Position numbers and translations under genes: made by a program
Notes under the pieces: model-generated
Told to the model about the DNA's origin: nothing
The model's database searches: none
What the model saw: the letters and a program-made list of their open reading frames with translations, nothing else
NCBI RefSeq assembly: GCF_003477885.1
Contig: NZ_QUEE01000013.1
Coordinates: 80,415-144,414, forward strand
Length of the DNA stretch: 64,000 nucleotides
Direction: 5' to 3'
Origin: Lachnotalea sp. AF33-28
GTDB lineage: Bacteria; Bacillota; Clostridia; Lachnospirales; Lachnospiraceae
In this document: positions 9,601 to 18,013 of the stretch, one piece after another
Layout of the letters: each line of letters begins with the position of its first letter
Numbering within the stretch: position 1 is the first letter of the stretch

Positions 9601-10252
9601 AAAATGCCATGCCTATTTTCTGGGGCAGCTGGATATGGATGCGGAAGTCTTTTATTATATTGAAAAAAAGGCGGCTGCGGTGACACTGGACTGCAATATG
9701 ATTCTGATCCACATGCTGGCAGTCACCAAGTATTATGCATCTTTGGAAACCCTTACGGATGAACAGAAAAATCTGGCCGCGAGACTATTGAATATTCTTG
9801 AAAAACGTGGTATGGTATTCCGGCATCTTAAAGAGCTGGCGGATAAGCTGGGCATGGAATGCGCGTTCTGCGATTATACCATCATCGAATGCAGGGCACA
9901 AAAGCATGCAAGGCTTCGCATACGCACCAGGCTGACTCCGGGTATGGGGCAGTGGATGGAAGAAGACATGCGCCACATGTATGAGGGCGTCTTTGTTAAG
10001 ACATTGGTGCTGTTTGAGAATGAACGTCTGGATTACTGTATCGTGGAGATTTCCGGCATTGATATCACGGCTCTTGAGGACGGCACCATAGAAGGTGGCA
10101 GGGATGTGGACAGCCCGCTGAAAAACCGCCTGGCCGTAATAAACAGGATGCTGGATGAAGAAAAGACAGGCAATGAGCCGAAACTGAAAGAACAGATGGT
10201 GGAGTATGCAGTGAGAGACGCCGCCGTGGATAAACTATTTGAAATACTGTAA
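6686..10252 (+). CDS. DUF5717 family protein, very large, uncharacterised
   Basis: I recognise this as the DUF5717 type of giant hypothetical protein; no function is known to me. With the GTG at 6686 it is about 1188 residues, and an AGGG site lies 5 bp upstream. An in-frame GTG at 6635 would sit before the 5' hairpin and has no ribosome site. About residues 20-130 look like a beta-sandwich, followed by a second beta-rich stretch (about 200-310) with a GLNYGSIELETPWQSF motif. The remainder is helical and leucine-rich, like a TPR-type solenoid. There is no signal peptide or membrane segment, so it is probably cytoplasmic. It is followed 14 bp later by DUF5716. Confidence 0.75.
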   Translation: MRKLRERIGWLAKGVVEYERPEAQVQPLEVEETVAAGRQVRGELRITSRNGVSLKGLAYSTDSRVVLQKGQFIGREAVIGYQIDGEHLAADTVISGTFHLVFNGGECSVPYQFSAAIFHAGEAVEEPQTATAFAELVKTEYEKGRRLFDSPDFLLLPFMQKPAVRSLYDGLKTRGSKQNALEEFLVGLGMKERIKLSVVDTAKTYQMPEQGFSDRVRIEKSTWGYVRIQVKADAAFIRLEKDVLTDEDFMDGQCYFSYHVDPAGLHDGLNYGSIELETPWQSFRIALTVTSASHRKEGYRKALEFQRHLAKYTDLFLDCMAGRYEKALLLNNIQTELGRLRSSYQTSDLLELLHALAYLMQDKEEPALLLIEDASARVIDKRTEDPDAYCLYLYLKAEMDRSDGQSASLEAALERYDEDGCRRVINLMLLLQVSTMLKENPVLRLDKIKSYFDRGLNSPYLYLAACMTYKEDKGLIKELGSFELQALLFGAKRELFDEETASWIAGFSASEKEFRVRYYRLLKILYEQYPNEEILSALCCILIKGDRRDKKYFTWYELGVSSDVRLTKLYDYYLYTLPKDYFGELPKVILLYFSFEHSLDYATQAALYANIIRFYKDDSQMYQAYRHRIEDFALEQLFLGHADENLAVIYRHIIYEEMIDEKIAQAFPAILFTEKICCSLPDMTHIVVCYEELCDPVTVPVHRGVAYVPVFSENCQVLTQDGYGNRYSGEKLDRTPLMQEPKMVAACFRAFPDHFMLSMRSCRQALDEQALTEETVRLFEDAIAGEGLHELFKKQLLRAVLIWFSKNGTDGKCDPFLLGLDKDLLDEEMRRQYLELLIQKGYYPEAYEIIREYGYEKVKASRLFKLCSRMILQKVYEEDRFLLQLSYYVFMEEKFDSVILEYLCEYFNGSSEEMYQILKTAANSQVETYDMEERLLAQLMFVESTEHLDEVFADYVKRQTADPMILDAYFTLKCHAYFLGQLDMDAEVFYYIEKKAAAVTLDCNMILIHMLAVTKYYASLETLTDEQKNLAARLLNILEKRGMVFRHLKELADKLGMECAFCDYTIIECRAQKHARLRIRTRLTPGMGQWMEEDMRHMYEGVFVKTLVLFENERLDYCIVEISGIDITALEDGTIEGGRDVDSPLKNRLAVINRMLDEEKTGNEPKLKEQMVEYAVRDAAVDKLFEIL

Positions 10253-10266
10253 AAGGGGGGATAATT

Positions 10267-11535
10267 ATGCAGGGGCTGCTGCTTGGAATTGACCTGTGCG
10301 ATGATTGCAGCCAGATCAGCTTTTTTAATACAAAAAATCTGGAAGCGGAATCCGTCGGCATGTCAGAAGATGACAGCCAATGTCTGATCCCCACTGTTTT
10401 ATGCAAACGAAAGGGTAATGAGAGCTGGTATATCGGGGAAGATGCATACCGCTATGCCCTGATGGGGGAGGGCATCATGGTGGATAAGCTGATTTCGCTG
10501 GCTGCAAAGGGCGGAACATCCACCATGGAAGGCACAAAATACGAAGCGGAACAGCTGCTGGAGCTTTTTATCGGCCGGCTTCTGATGATTCCGCTGACTA
10601 AATACAAGACCGCGGAGATAGAGGAGCTGGTATTTACGATCCAGACGCTGGATCCGGTGGTGATGGACACGCTGATTCGAATCGCGGACCGCCTGGGTGT
10701 AAAGAGGGACCGCGTGCATATCATCAGCCATACGGAAAGCTTTCTGTATTATGTGATCAGCCAGCAGAAAGAGCTGTGGCGTAATCAGTCCTGCCTGTTC
10801 GATCTGACGGAGACGGGGCTGCACTATTATGAGCTGCGTGTGATCCGGGGGCGCAGCCCGCAGATTGTGGAGGTGGCTCATCAGGAGCTGGAAGAGGCAT
10901 TCAGCCTGGAGATTCTGGAGACCAAGTCAGGCGGAAAGCTGGCGGATACCATACTGTGCTCCTGTGCTGAACGACTGTTAAATAAAAAGCTCATGTCTTC
11001 TGTGTTTTTGACAGGCAGAGGGTTTGAGACAAATGACTGGGCATCGGGCTTCCTGAAATTTATATGCAATAAACGAAGGGTATTTGCGGGGCAGAATCTG
11101 TTTGCCAAAGGCGCTGCCTATATCGCTTTTGATAATACCCTGGAAAGCACGTCCTATCCCTATATCTGCATCTGTGAGGGCCGTATACGCTATACGGTTT
11201 CCATGGAAGCCGTCTGTGCCGGCAGAAACCGCCAGATGATCGTGGCCGGCGCGGGAACAAACTGGTATGAGGCGAAGGCGGATATTGAATTCATTCTGGA
11301 CAACAAGGACAGTGTGGATTTTACCGTGACGCCGGCGGACAATCCGAGACAGACAAAGCTGTCGGTGCCTCTTAAGGAATTTCCGGTGAGGCCTGCCAAA
11401 GCGACCCGCATCGAGATGATCGTGGCATTTATTAAGGAAGACTGCATGATGGTCCGCCTGATTGATAAGGGCTTCGGCGACCTGTTCCCTTCCTCCGGCC
11501 AGGAAATCAAACGTTATTTTTATCTGAACAATTAA
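10267..11535 (+). CDS. DUF5716 family protein, actin/Hsp70-like fold
   Basis: A 422-residue protein with the N-terminal motif LLGIDLCDDCSQISFF, which resembles the phosphate-1 loop (GIDLGTTNS) of Hsp70/actin ATPases. A later SVFLTGRGFE resembles the phosphate-2/adenosine region. I associate it with DUF5716, which is found next to DUF5717. It may be an ATP-dependent chaperone or switch serving the giant neighbour; that is inference. AAAGGGGGG gives a strong ribosome site. The C-terminal 100 residues, after about position 320, look like a separate small beta domain. Confidence 0.72.
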   Translation: MQGLLLGIDLCDDCSQISFFNTKNLEAESVGMSEDDSQCLIPTVLCKRKGNESWYIGEDAYRYALMGEGIMVDKLISLAAKGGTSTMEGTKYEAEQLLELFIGRLLMIPLTKYKTAEIEELVFTIQTLDPVVMDTLIRIADRLGVKRDRVHIISHTESFLYYVISQQKELWRNQSCLFDLTETGLHYYELRVIRGRSPQIVEVAHQELEEAFSLEILETKSGGKLADTILCSCAERLLNKKLMSSVFLTGRGFETNDWASGFLKFICNKRRVFAGQNLFAKGAAYIAFDNTLESTSYPYICICEGRIRYTVSMEAVCAGRNRQMIVAGAGTNWYEAKADIEFILDNKDSVDFTVTPADNPRQTKLSVPLKEFPVRPAKATRIEMIVAFIKEDCMMVRLIDKGFGDLFPSSGQEIKRYFYLNN

Positions 11536-11575
11536 ATGCAAAGATCCGGACATACACACAGGGAGGGAGAGCGGC

Positions 11576-12391
11576 ATGGGGAGATTGATCTTATGCACCG
11601 GCAGGACAGCCAAACGCCCGTTTTATATCAGTGAGCTGGGACTGTCGCTCTATACGGCAGAAGAGCTTTGCTATTATATTTACAACAATATTTTCATGAT
11701 AGAAGATTCCTTTGTGAGTCCGCAGCTGCTCGCCTTTATCGGGTCGGAGCTGGGACTTACCCAGTTAGAGGATCAGCTGCGCCAGCATATGGGGCACGCC
11801 GCTTCGGGGCAGCTGCTTTTAACCATCCTTCAGGAAATTCACTATTATGATGAATCGGAGCTGACCGCTTTTAAAAAGCAGCTGGAGAAGAAAAAATCTG
11901 CCAGTTCCTTTGAACTGGCCAAAAATAAAGCCGATTTTCTGGTGAAGCAGAAGAAATACAACAATGCATTAAAGGTGTATGACTCTCTCTTGGACGACCC
12001 CGTCCAAAAGGGGATGACGGAGGAGTTCTGCGCCCGCATCTGGCACAACAAGGGAGTGGCCTATGCGGGCCTGTTCTATGTGGAGAAAGCCGCTCAGTGC
12101 ATGCTGAAGGCCTATGAAACGCTGAAGGACAACGAGATTGTCAGGGAGATCTATATGCTCTCGCTGTTTGATGAAGAGGCCATGGACTGGGAAGAGATCT
12201 TTGCGGGAGTATCCCCAAAGCAGCTCTACAGCTGGAAAGAAGAGTTTGAAAATATCAGAAAACAGCTGATGCAGACAGGCAAAGCGCTGGAAGCCAGAAC
12301 CGTATTTCAGAAGGATGCGGTGAAACGGCCGGCGTTTATAGCCGGGCTTCTGGGAGAATGGAAACAGGAATACAGGGAAATGGTGCTTTAA
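11576..12391 (+). CDS. Helical-repeat (TPR-like) protein of the DUF5717/5716 cluster
   Basis: A 271-residue protein I do not recognise by name. The N-terminal half (FYISELGLSLYTAEELCYYI) is a conserved-looking helical domain. Residues about 110-200 contain TPR-like pairs (NKADFLVKQKKYNNALKVYD and HNKGVAYAGLFYVEKAAQCM). GGGAGGGAGAG is the ribosome site. It follows DUF5716 by 40 bp and is separated from aroK by a single base, so all four genes are probably one transcript. Likely a cytoplasmic scaffold; partner unknown. Confidence 0.7.
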   Translation: MGRLILCTGRTAKRPFYISELGLSLYTAEELCYYIYNNIFMIEDSFVSPQLLAFIGSELGLTQLEDQLRQHMGHAASGQLLLTILQEIHYYDESELTAFKKQLEKKKSASSFELAKNKADFLVKQKKYNNALKVYDSLLDDPVQKGMTEEFCARIWHNKGVAYAGLFYVEKAAQCMLKAYETLKDNEIVREIYMLSLFDEEAMDWEEIFAGVSPKQLYSWKEEFENIRKQLMQTGKALEARTVFQKDAVKRPAFIAGLLGEWKQEYREMVL

Positions 12392-12392
12392 T

Positions 12393-12896
12393 ATGAGAAC
12401 AATCTTTTTAATCGGATTCATGGGCTGCGGAAAGACGACGGTCAGCCTGGAGCTGGGAAGTAAGCTAAAGCTTCCTGTGATCGATTCGGACCAGCTGGTG
12501 GAAGAGCGGGAACATAAAAAAATCCGGGATATTTTCAGCGGAAGCGGAGAAGAATATTTCCGCAGGGCAGAGACGCTGGCACTTAAGGAAACAGCCGGAA
12601 AGCCCGCGGTGGTATCCTGTGGAGGCGGAGCTGTACTGCGGGAGGAAAATGTGGAGATCATGAAGCGGGAAGGAACCGTTATATGGCTGACAGCCACGCC
12701 GCAGACAATCCTTGAACGGTGCAGCAAGAGCAATGACCGCCCGATCTTAAACGGACACATGAATGTGGAATACATAGAGGGGCTAATGAGGGAACGGGAG
12801 AGGCATTACCGCGCGGCCGCCGACCTCGCGGTGGAGACGGACGGGAAAACAGCCGGCGCGATTGCGGAGGAGATTGTAAATTGGGTGAAGCGTTAA
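12393..12896 (+). CDS. aroK: Shikimate kinase
   Basis: It phosphorylates shikimate at the 3-hydroxyl in the chorismate pathway. The 167-residue protein has Walker A GFMGCGKTT (8-16), the shikimate-binding DSDQLVEE, and SCGGGAV near residue 70. The start lies one base after the preceding stop codon, implying translational coupling. No other aro gene is nearby; its place at the end of the DUF5717 cluster is probably a transcriptional hitch-hike. Confidence 0.94.
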   Translation: MRTIFLIGFMGCGKTTVSLELGSKLKLPVIDSDQLVEEREHKKIRDIFSGSGEEYFRRAETLALKETAGKPAVVSCGGGAVLREENVEIMKREGTVIWLTATPQTILERCSKSNDRPILNGHMNVEYIEGLMRERERHYRAAADLAVETDGKTAGAIAEEIVNWVKR

Positions 12897-12907
12897 ATGA
12901 TCCCTAT

Positions 12908-13723
12908 CTACATCTCCTCCGGCGCCACCTCAAAATCTCCCGCCAGGTTCGCCACATTTTCCTGATAATTTTTATACAGTTTCTTATACTGCAGGGGTGA
13001 GATCCCCATGCGTTTCTTAAATATCACATTGAACTGCGATGCGCTGGAAAATCCGCACAGCTGTGCGATTTCGGACATGGGCAGTTTCTTTTCAATCAGC
13101 AGTTTCCTCGCGTAGGTAATGCGCTTTTCCAAGATATAGTTTTTAGGCGAGATCCCCACGGCTTCCCGAAAGATATGGCGGAAATAGTCATAGCTGTAGC
13201 CGGACATATCCACAAGGGTCTGCAGGCTGATATCCTGTGCGAAATTTTCATCTAAAAAACGAAAGATATAGTTTAATGAGCTGAAGTTTCTCTGCTTTTC
13301 TCCGAAATTGCGCTGGTGGTTCAGCAGGAGTTCTCCGGTATAGAGTTCGGCGGCGATGTTATAATGATCCCTCTTCTGCGCAATCTCTTCTGAAAGTTTT
13401 TCAATCAGTCCCCATACCGTGTGATCTGCATCCTCATACAATCCCGATTCAGGCTCAAACGGGCATTCCGGTCCCAGATAAAAACCCAGACAGTAGACGG
13501 AAGAGGCCGTTTCATGGGTTTCCGTGTGGAAATCATAAGGCTTATAAAGCGCGTAGGTTAAAGGACGGTAGCGGTGGATTAATTTGCCGTTAATGGCCGT
13601 TTCCCCTGTCCCATCCAAATAATACACCAGCTCGTAGCAGCTGTGGTTATGGGACTGTACAAACTTCCTTTTGGTGTGGTAAAAATGGGAAAGATATTCA
13701 AAACTGACCAGTGCCATGAGCAT
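12908..13723 (-). CDS. AraC family transcriptional regulator
   Basis: The 271-residue protein has an N-terminal cupin-like ligand domain (about residues 10-100; HNHSCYELVYYLDGTGE is the typical first strand) and a C-terminal pair of helix-turn-helix motifs (about 165-262; MSEIAQLCGFSSASQFNVIFKKRMGISP spans the second helix-turn-helix and the family signature). It is divergent from the sugar ABC operon that begins at 13963 and is very likely its regulator, responding to the transported compound. It converges with aroK with an 11-bp gap. Confidence 0.9.
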   Translation of the reverse strand: MLMALVSFEYLSHFYHTKRKFVQSHNHSCYELVYYLDGTGETAINGKLIHRYRPLTYALYKPYDFHTETHETASSVYCLGFYLGPECPFEPESGLYEDADHTVWGLIEKLSEEIAQKRDHYNIAAELYTGELLLNHQRNFGEKQRNFSSLNYIFRFLDENFAQDISLQTLVDMSGYSYDYFRHIFREAVGISPKNYILEKRITYARKLLIEKKLPMSEIAQLCGFSSASQFNVIFKKRMGISPLQYKKLYKNYQENVANLAGDFEVAPEEM

Positions 13724-13865
13724 ACCTCGCAGGTTTTATGTGATACAGGCGTTTGTTTACAGACGCGTGGAAACAGACGATCCCGTATGAAGTAATTATA
13801 CAATATTTTGAAATAAAATCCAGAAGAAATAACCGAAAAGCACAAAAAAATAGCCGCTTACCGGC

Positions 13866-13893
13866 TTGTGGGATCGGTAAATTGCACTATACT
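13866..13893 (+). promoter_or_regulatory. Possible promoter of the ABC uptake operon
   Basis: TTGTGG and TATACT are 16 bp apart, about 70 bp upstream of the binding-protein start. The poor -35 fits an activator-dependent promoter, as expected for AraC control. No clear AraC half-sites were resolved by eye. Confidence 0.35.
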
Positions 13894-13962
13894 GAAATTA
13901 TCAACAGCAGGGTCCGGGATTACAAGCCTTTCCGGATCAATAAAAACAATAAGGAGGTTACT

Positions 13963-15540
13963 ATGAAAAGATTTAAGAGGTCAATTGCGCTGTTTCTTGC
14001 GGCAGTGATGCTGATGGGAGCTGTCGGCTGCAGCCAGAAGGCGCAGAACGGTGACAAAGAAACAAAAAGCCCCGAAACCACAGCGGCTGCGGCCACTGAG
14101 GGCACGAAGGCAGCGGGGAGCGAAGCGGAGAGCACGAAAGCTGTATCTGACGGCGCACAGGTGGAGCTGCTGGTGGATATGCACGGCTGGATGCCCACGA
14201 TTAATACGGAGGCCACGGAAGAAAACCCCAACGTGTTTCTGTCTCCTCAGGTGATCGCCGATGCCTTTCAGGAGATGTATCCGAATATTACGGTAAAATG
14301 GGCGCGGACCAAACCGGTCGGTGCGCTGCAGGCGGAGACGGCGGAGTGGTTCACCACCCAGATCAACGCCGGCAACTGCCCGGCCATCGCATTCAGCTGG
14401 GGAACCCAGTATCAGGACAGGGACTGGTATCTGCCGCTGGATGAATATCTGGATACGCCCAATGAATTCGTGGAAGGCAATGAGAAATGGCGGGATCTGT
14501 TCCCGGAGTATCTCTGGACCAATTCCAGCGTAGCGGATGCCAATCAGAAGGTGGTTGCCATTCCCATCGCGCTGTATGCCGGCCCGGCCACCGGTTATTT
14601 CTACAATCAGGACGCATTTGATGAGCTGGGGCTTCAGGTTCCGAAGACCTGGGAAGAACTGATCACAGCCGCCGGCAAGCTGAAGGAAGCCGGTTATACC
14701 GGCGTATCGCCGACCAATATCCTGCCCAACATTACCTTCGGCTCCTGGGTGGAGCAATTCTCGGTGGGGCCTTACATAGCGGCAGGCATCATGGATGAAA
14801 CAGATTACGACAAAGATGGCAAGGTATCGACAGCGGAGCAGCTGCGTGCGGTGAAAGCCGGGCTGTACAACCCCGTGGATAAAGAATACGCAAAGGAATT
14901 TTTCCGTCAGCTGAAGCGTTATTATACCGAAGTTCTGGAGACCGGCTGGGAAAGCACGGATTATGTATCGCTCTGGAACGAAGGCAAGGTCGGCATGAGA
15001 GAGGATGGCACCTGGATCCTCCAGTCTGAAAACAGCAATAAGGAAAGAAAATGCGCATATGGCGTGTTCGCCGTGCCTCCGATCCAGAAGGATACCACCG
15101 AATACGCGGCGGACGCTGCATACACGGAAGCGGGCCCCTACCAGCCCGACCCCGATCTTCAGCTGAATATCATGAAGCCTGCTGTGGAAGGCAAGCCGGA
15201 AGTGCTGGATGCTGCCGTTAAATTCCTGAAATTTTTGACCACACCGGAGAACATCAGCGCTCTGGTTTTAGAGCAGGGCTCGGATATCGGCGCAGTGAAG
15301 GGCGCGGATGTGCCCCCGATCCTTACGGACTGGATCAGCCAGCCGTTTGCGGTGACACCTAAGACAAACTGGCCCGGCGCATTTACCGACGAGCAGGGGT
15401 TAGCCCTGGACAGCAATTTTGAGCTTTGGGTGAAAGACAGCATGGAAGATGACGAATTCTTTGAAAAAGTGAACGAGATCCAGCAGAAGGGTGCAGATGA
15501 CTACATTAAGAGCATGAATGTGGACACGACCGGCTGGTAG
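13963..15540 (+). CDS. ABC transporter substrate-binding lipoprotein (sugar type)
   Basis: An extracytoplasmic solute-binding protein of 525 residues. The ATG at 13963 follows AAGGAGG; the frame stays open upstream but without a ribosome site. The signal peptide ends in a lipobox MGAVGC, with lipid anchor at Cys23, followed by a Thr/Glu/Ala-rich linker to about residue 65. The mature domain resembles family-1 carbohydrate binders (GPATGYFYNQDAFDELGLQ; PKTWEEL). Residues 281-292 (DYDKDGKVSTAE) form a complete EF-hand-type calcium loop. First gene of an operon with two permeases; no ATPase gene is present, so a shared MsmK-type ATPase elsewhere is presumed. Confidence 0.9.
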   Translation: MKRFKRSIALFLAAVMLMGAVGCSQKAQNGDKETKSPETTAAAATEGTKAAGSEAESTKAVSDGAQVELLVDMHGWMPTINTEATEENPNVFLSPQVIADAFQEMYPNITVKWARTKPVGALQAETAEWFTTQINAGNCPAIAFSWGTQYQDRDWYLPLDEYLDTPNEFVEGNEKWRDLFPEYLWTNSSVADANQKVVAIPIALYAGPATGYFYNQDAFDELGLQVPKTWEELITAAGKLKEAGYTGVSPTNILPNITFGSWVEQFSVGPYIAAGIMDETDYDKDGKVSTAEQLRAVKAGLYNPVDKEYAKEFFRQLKRYYTEVLETGWESTDYVSLWNEGKVGMREDGTWILQSENSNKERKCAYGVFAVPPIQKDTTEYAADAAYTEAGPYQPDPDLQLNIMKPAVEGKPEVLDAAVKFLKFLTTPENISALVLEQGSDIGAVKGADVPPILTDWISQPFAVTPKTNWPGAFTDEQGLALDSNFELWVKDSMEDDEFFEKVNEIQQKGADDYIKSMNVDTTGW

Positions 15541-15599
15541 AAAACGGCGGAGCAGAGTCTCCGCACAAAAAGAATGCAAGAAAGCGGGTGTGCTTCAGA

Positions 15600-16073
15600 A
15601 TGAAATCAGGGGTTAAGAGAAAACTTATCATATTTCTGGCAGTATGCCTCGGACTCTGCCTGATTGCCGGATTTGACTATGCAAGGTCCAGGATGTTTCA
15701 TATCAGCCTGGTGAGCATGGATCCGAATCCGGCGGTGGCGGACGGACAGACGCCGGTGACCGTCACACTGCTTCTGACGGATCATGCCGGCCAGCCCGTG
15801 GAGGGGCACACCCTGTTCGCGATCTCAAAGAACGGAGGCATGTTTCATTCCCAGAGAGAAGTGACGGACGGCAAAGGGGCAGTGAGCTTTATCTACTACC
15901 CCTATAAGGCCTCCGGCATCACTGAACTCCGGGACGTATGCCTTTCCTTTTCCGATGAATCCAACTCTGTGTTCATTGAAATCAATACGAAGGCTGAGTT
16001 TCTGCTGGAACTGAAAAAACCGGAAACAACAAAAACCGACAGCTCAATACTGGACGGCATATTTGGCGAGTGA
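15600..16073 (+). CDS. Membrane-anchored Ig-like (Big-1/invasin type) domain protein
   Basis: A 157-residue protein that I do not recognise as a named family. It has an N-terminal transmembrane anchor (about residues 6-22) and then one beta-sandwich domain with the Big-1-like pattern DPNPAVADGQTPVTVTLLLTD and GKGAVSFIYYP. It ends in a short hydrophilic tail. The ATG at 15600 is used; a GTG at 15588 is the alternative. It lies between the binding protein and the first permease, an unusual place for such a domain. It may hold the binding protein near the membrane or contact the cell wall (inference). Confidence 0.68.
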   Translation: MKSGVKRKLIIFLAVCLGLCLIAGFDYARSRMFHISLVSMDPNPAVADGQTPVTVTLLLTDHAGQPVEGHTLFAISKNGGMFHSQREVTDGKGAVSFIYYPYKASGITELRDVCLSFSDESNSVFIEINTKAEFLLELKKPETTKTDSSILDGIFGE

Positions 16074-16087
16074 GGAGGCGAGAGCCT

Positions 16088-17041
16088 GTGCGCACGGCGT
16101 GCGGGCGAAAAGAGATGATGAAGAGCAAAAATACAAAGGGACTGCTTCACCGGATCTGGAAGGGCAGATATGCCTATCTGTTCCTGCTGCCTCTGTTTGC
16201 GGGCCTGATTCTGTTTTCCTATTACCCTCCGGTGCTGGGCGTCTACCGTTCCTTTTTTGACTGGGACGGGGTGAGGGAAGGGGTTTTTACCGGTCTGGAC
16301 AACTACAGGAAGCTGTTTCAGGATGAGGTGTTTTTAAATTCTGTCCCCACGATGTTTAAGATCATGATACCAAAGCTGCTGATCGGCATCATTGTACCGC
16401 TCATTATGGCAGAGATGATATTTTCGGTCAGAAACAAGAAATATCAGTCCATGTACCGCGTGCTGATCCTGCTGCCCATCGTGGCGCCGGGCATTGTGGG
16501 AACGCTGATCTGGAAAAACATATTTGATCCCAACGGAGGGCTTCTGACCGCCATTTTAAAGGCCTTAGGCATCCTTGGAGAAGAACAGATCGTGGACTGG
16601 CTGGGCAGCGTTAAAACGGTAATCCCTTCCATCATCTTTATGGGGTTTCCCTGGATCGGAGGAACCAGCGTGCTGATCTACATGTCCGGGCTGATGGGAA
16701 TCTCCCAGGAAGTGATTGAGGCTTCGCGGCTGGACGGCTGCAGCACCTTAAAAAGAATCTGTTTTATCGATCTGCCCAATATCGTGGGCCAGATCCGGTA
16801 TTTTCTGGTCTTCGGCATCATCGGCGGCCTGCAGGACTACAGCGTGCAGATCGTCCTGACACAGGGGCGGCCGGGATACGCGACTTATGTGCCGGGCTAC
16901 TATATGTACTTGCAGGCGTTTACCGCGGGCAACATGGGATATGCCTGTGCCATCGGCACCGTGATCTTTGTGGTGATCGCGCTGATCACCGCCCTGACGT
17001 TTAAACTGATGAATGCCGGCCGGTTCGATGTGGACAGCTGA
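16088..17041 (+). CDS. Carbohydrate ABC transporter permease (MalF/UgpA type)
   Basis: An integral membrane subunit with six predicted helices. The EAA loop is at EASRLDGCSTLKRICFIDLP, where the ATPase docks. The GTG at 16088 is chosen because GAGGAGG lies 9 bp upstream, giving 317 residues; ATG at 16115 is the alternative. It pairs with the next gene to form the heterodimeric channel. Confidence 0.92.
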   Translation: MRTACGRKEMMKSKNTKGLLHRIWKGRYAYLFLLPLFAGLILFSYYPPVLGVYRSFFDWDGVREGVFTGLDNYRKLFQDEVFLNSVPTMFKIMIPKLLIGIIVPLIMAEMIFSVRNKKYQSMYRVLILLPIVAPGIVGTLIWKNIFDPNGGLLTAILKALGILGEEQIVDWLGSVKTVIPSIIFMGFPWIGGTSVLIYMSGLMGISQEVIEASRLDGCSTLKRICFIDLPNIVGQIRYFLVFGIIGGLQDYSVQIVLTQGRPGYATYVPGYYMYLQAFTAGNMGYACAIGTVIFVVIALITALTFKLMNAGRFDVDS

Positions 17042-17068
17042 CGGATTCCGGCGGAAAAGAGGGTTTGC

Positions 17069-17902
17069 ATGAAAAAAAGGAAAAAGCTTAGCATACCGCA
17101 GGCCTGCCTGCATATCATTATTATTCTGCTTTTATTTATGATGGTTTATCCGCTGGCGATGTCCTTATGGAACGCGTTTAAGTCCCAGTCGGCCTATGAC
17201 TACACGAAATGGTATCCCACGCTGCCGCTGCGTTTGAGCAATATGGCCGTTGCCTTCAGCCAGACCTGGAGATATGTGTTAAACACTGTGATCGTCGCGG
17301 CGGCAGGGGTGGGCGGATGCCTGTTCATCGCCTCCCTGTCGGCGTATGTATTCGCCAGGATGGAGTTTCCGGGAAGAAAAATTCTGTTCGCGATGGTGAT
17401 CGCGCTGATGATGGTGCCCGGCATACTGACGCTGGTTCCCTCCTATTCAATCTACCGTTCCCTGGGCCTTTTGGACAGCCTGACAGTGCTGATCCTTCCG
17501 ATCGTCATTGGGGGATCCATATTCGGCGTATTCCTTCTGAATGCCTTTTTTAAAAGCCTGCCCAAAGATATCTTTGAGGCGGCCAGGATCGACGGCGCCG
17601 GTGAATTCCAGTGCTACAGCAGGATTGCCATCCCGCTGTGCATGCCGATCATGGGAACGCTTGCCATCATGAAAGTGATTGACGTCTGGAACGATTATCT
17701 GTGGCCGATGATCACGATCCACGACTATGAAAAACTGACGATTTCGGCCGGGCTTCTGGTATCCTTTACCAAGCAGTATTCCAGCAATATGCCGGTCACA
17801 TTTTCCGGCTACCTTGTGGCATCCATCCCGCTGATCATCCTGTTTGTGACGGCAAATAAATATTATATAGAAGGTCTGGTGAGCAGCGCGATCAAGATGT
17901 GA
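17069..17902 (+). CDS. Carbohydrate ABC transporter permease (MalG/UgpE type)
   Basis: The second channel subunit, 277 residues, six predicted helices. The EAA loop is EAARIDGAGEFQCYSRIAIP and the usual C-terminal ending of the family (YYIEGLVSSAIKM) is present. It starts 27 bp after the first permease. Confidence 0.93.
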   Translation: MKKRKKLSIPQACLHIIIILLLFMMVYPLAMSLWNAFKSQSAYDYTKWYPTLPLRLSNMAVAFSQTWRYVLNTVIVAAAGVGGCLFIASLSAYVFARMEFPGRKILFAMVIALMMVPGILTLVPSYSIYRSLGLLDSLTVLILPIVIGGSIFGVFLLNAFFKSLPKDIFEAARIDGAGEFQCYSRIAIPLCMPIMGTLAIMKVIDVWNDYLWPMITIHDYEKLTISAGLLVSFTKQYSSNMPVTFSGYLVASIPLIILFVTANKYYIEGLVSSAIKM

Positions 17903-17945
17903 CCGCCTGCGGCGGGGCGCGTAAGCGGCATAATATCTTGTCGCC
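17903..17945 (-). repeat. Possible fragment of repeat family B
   Basis: Read on the minus strand, ATATTATGCCGC followed by CCGCCGCAGGCGG resembles the right half of the family B copy at 33152 (TATTATGTCGCC then CCGCCGCAGGCGG). The left half is absent. It may be a decayed copy or a coincidence of GC-rich hairpins. Confidence 0.3.
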
Positions 17946-18013
17946 AGCCGATTGAGTATGAAGAAAACAGAAAGGCAGATGGCTGCTGATTGCTGCGGCC
18001 ACAGGAACTTTAT

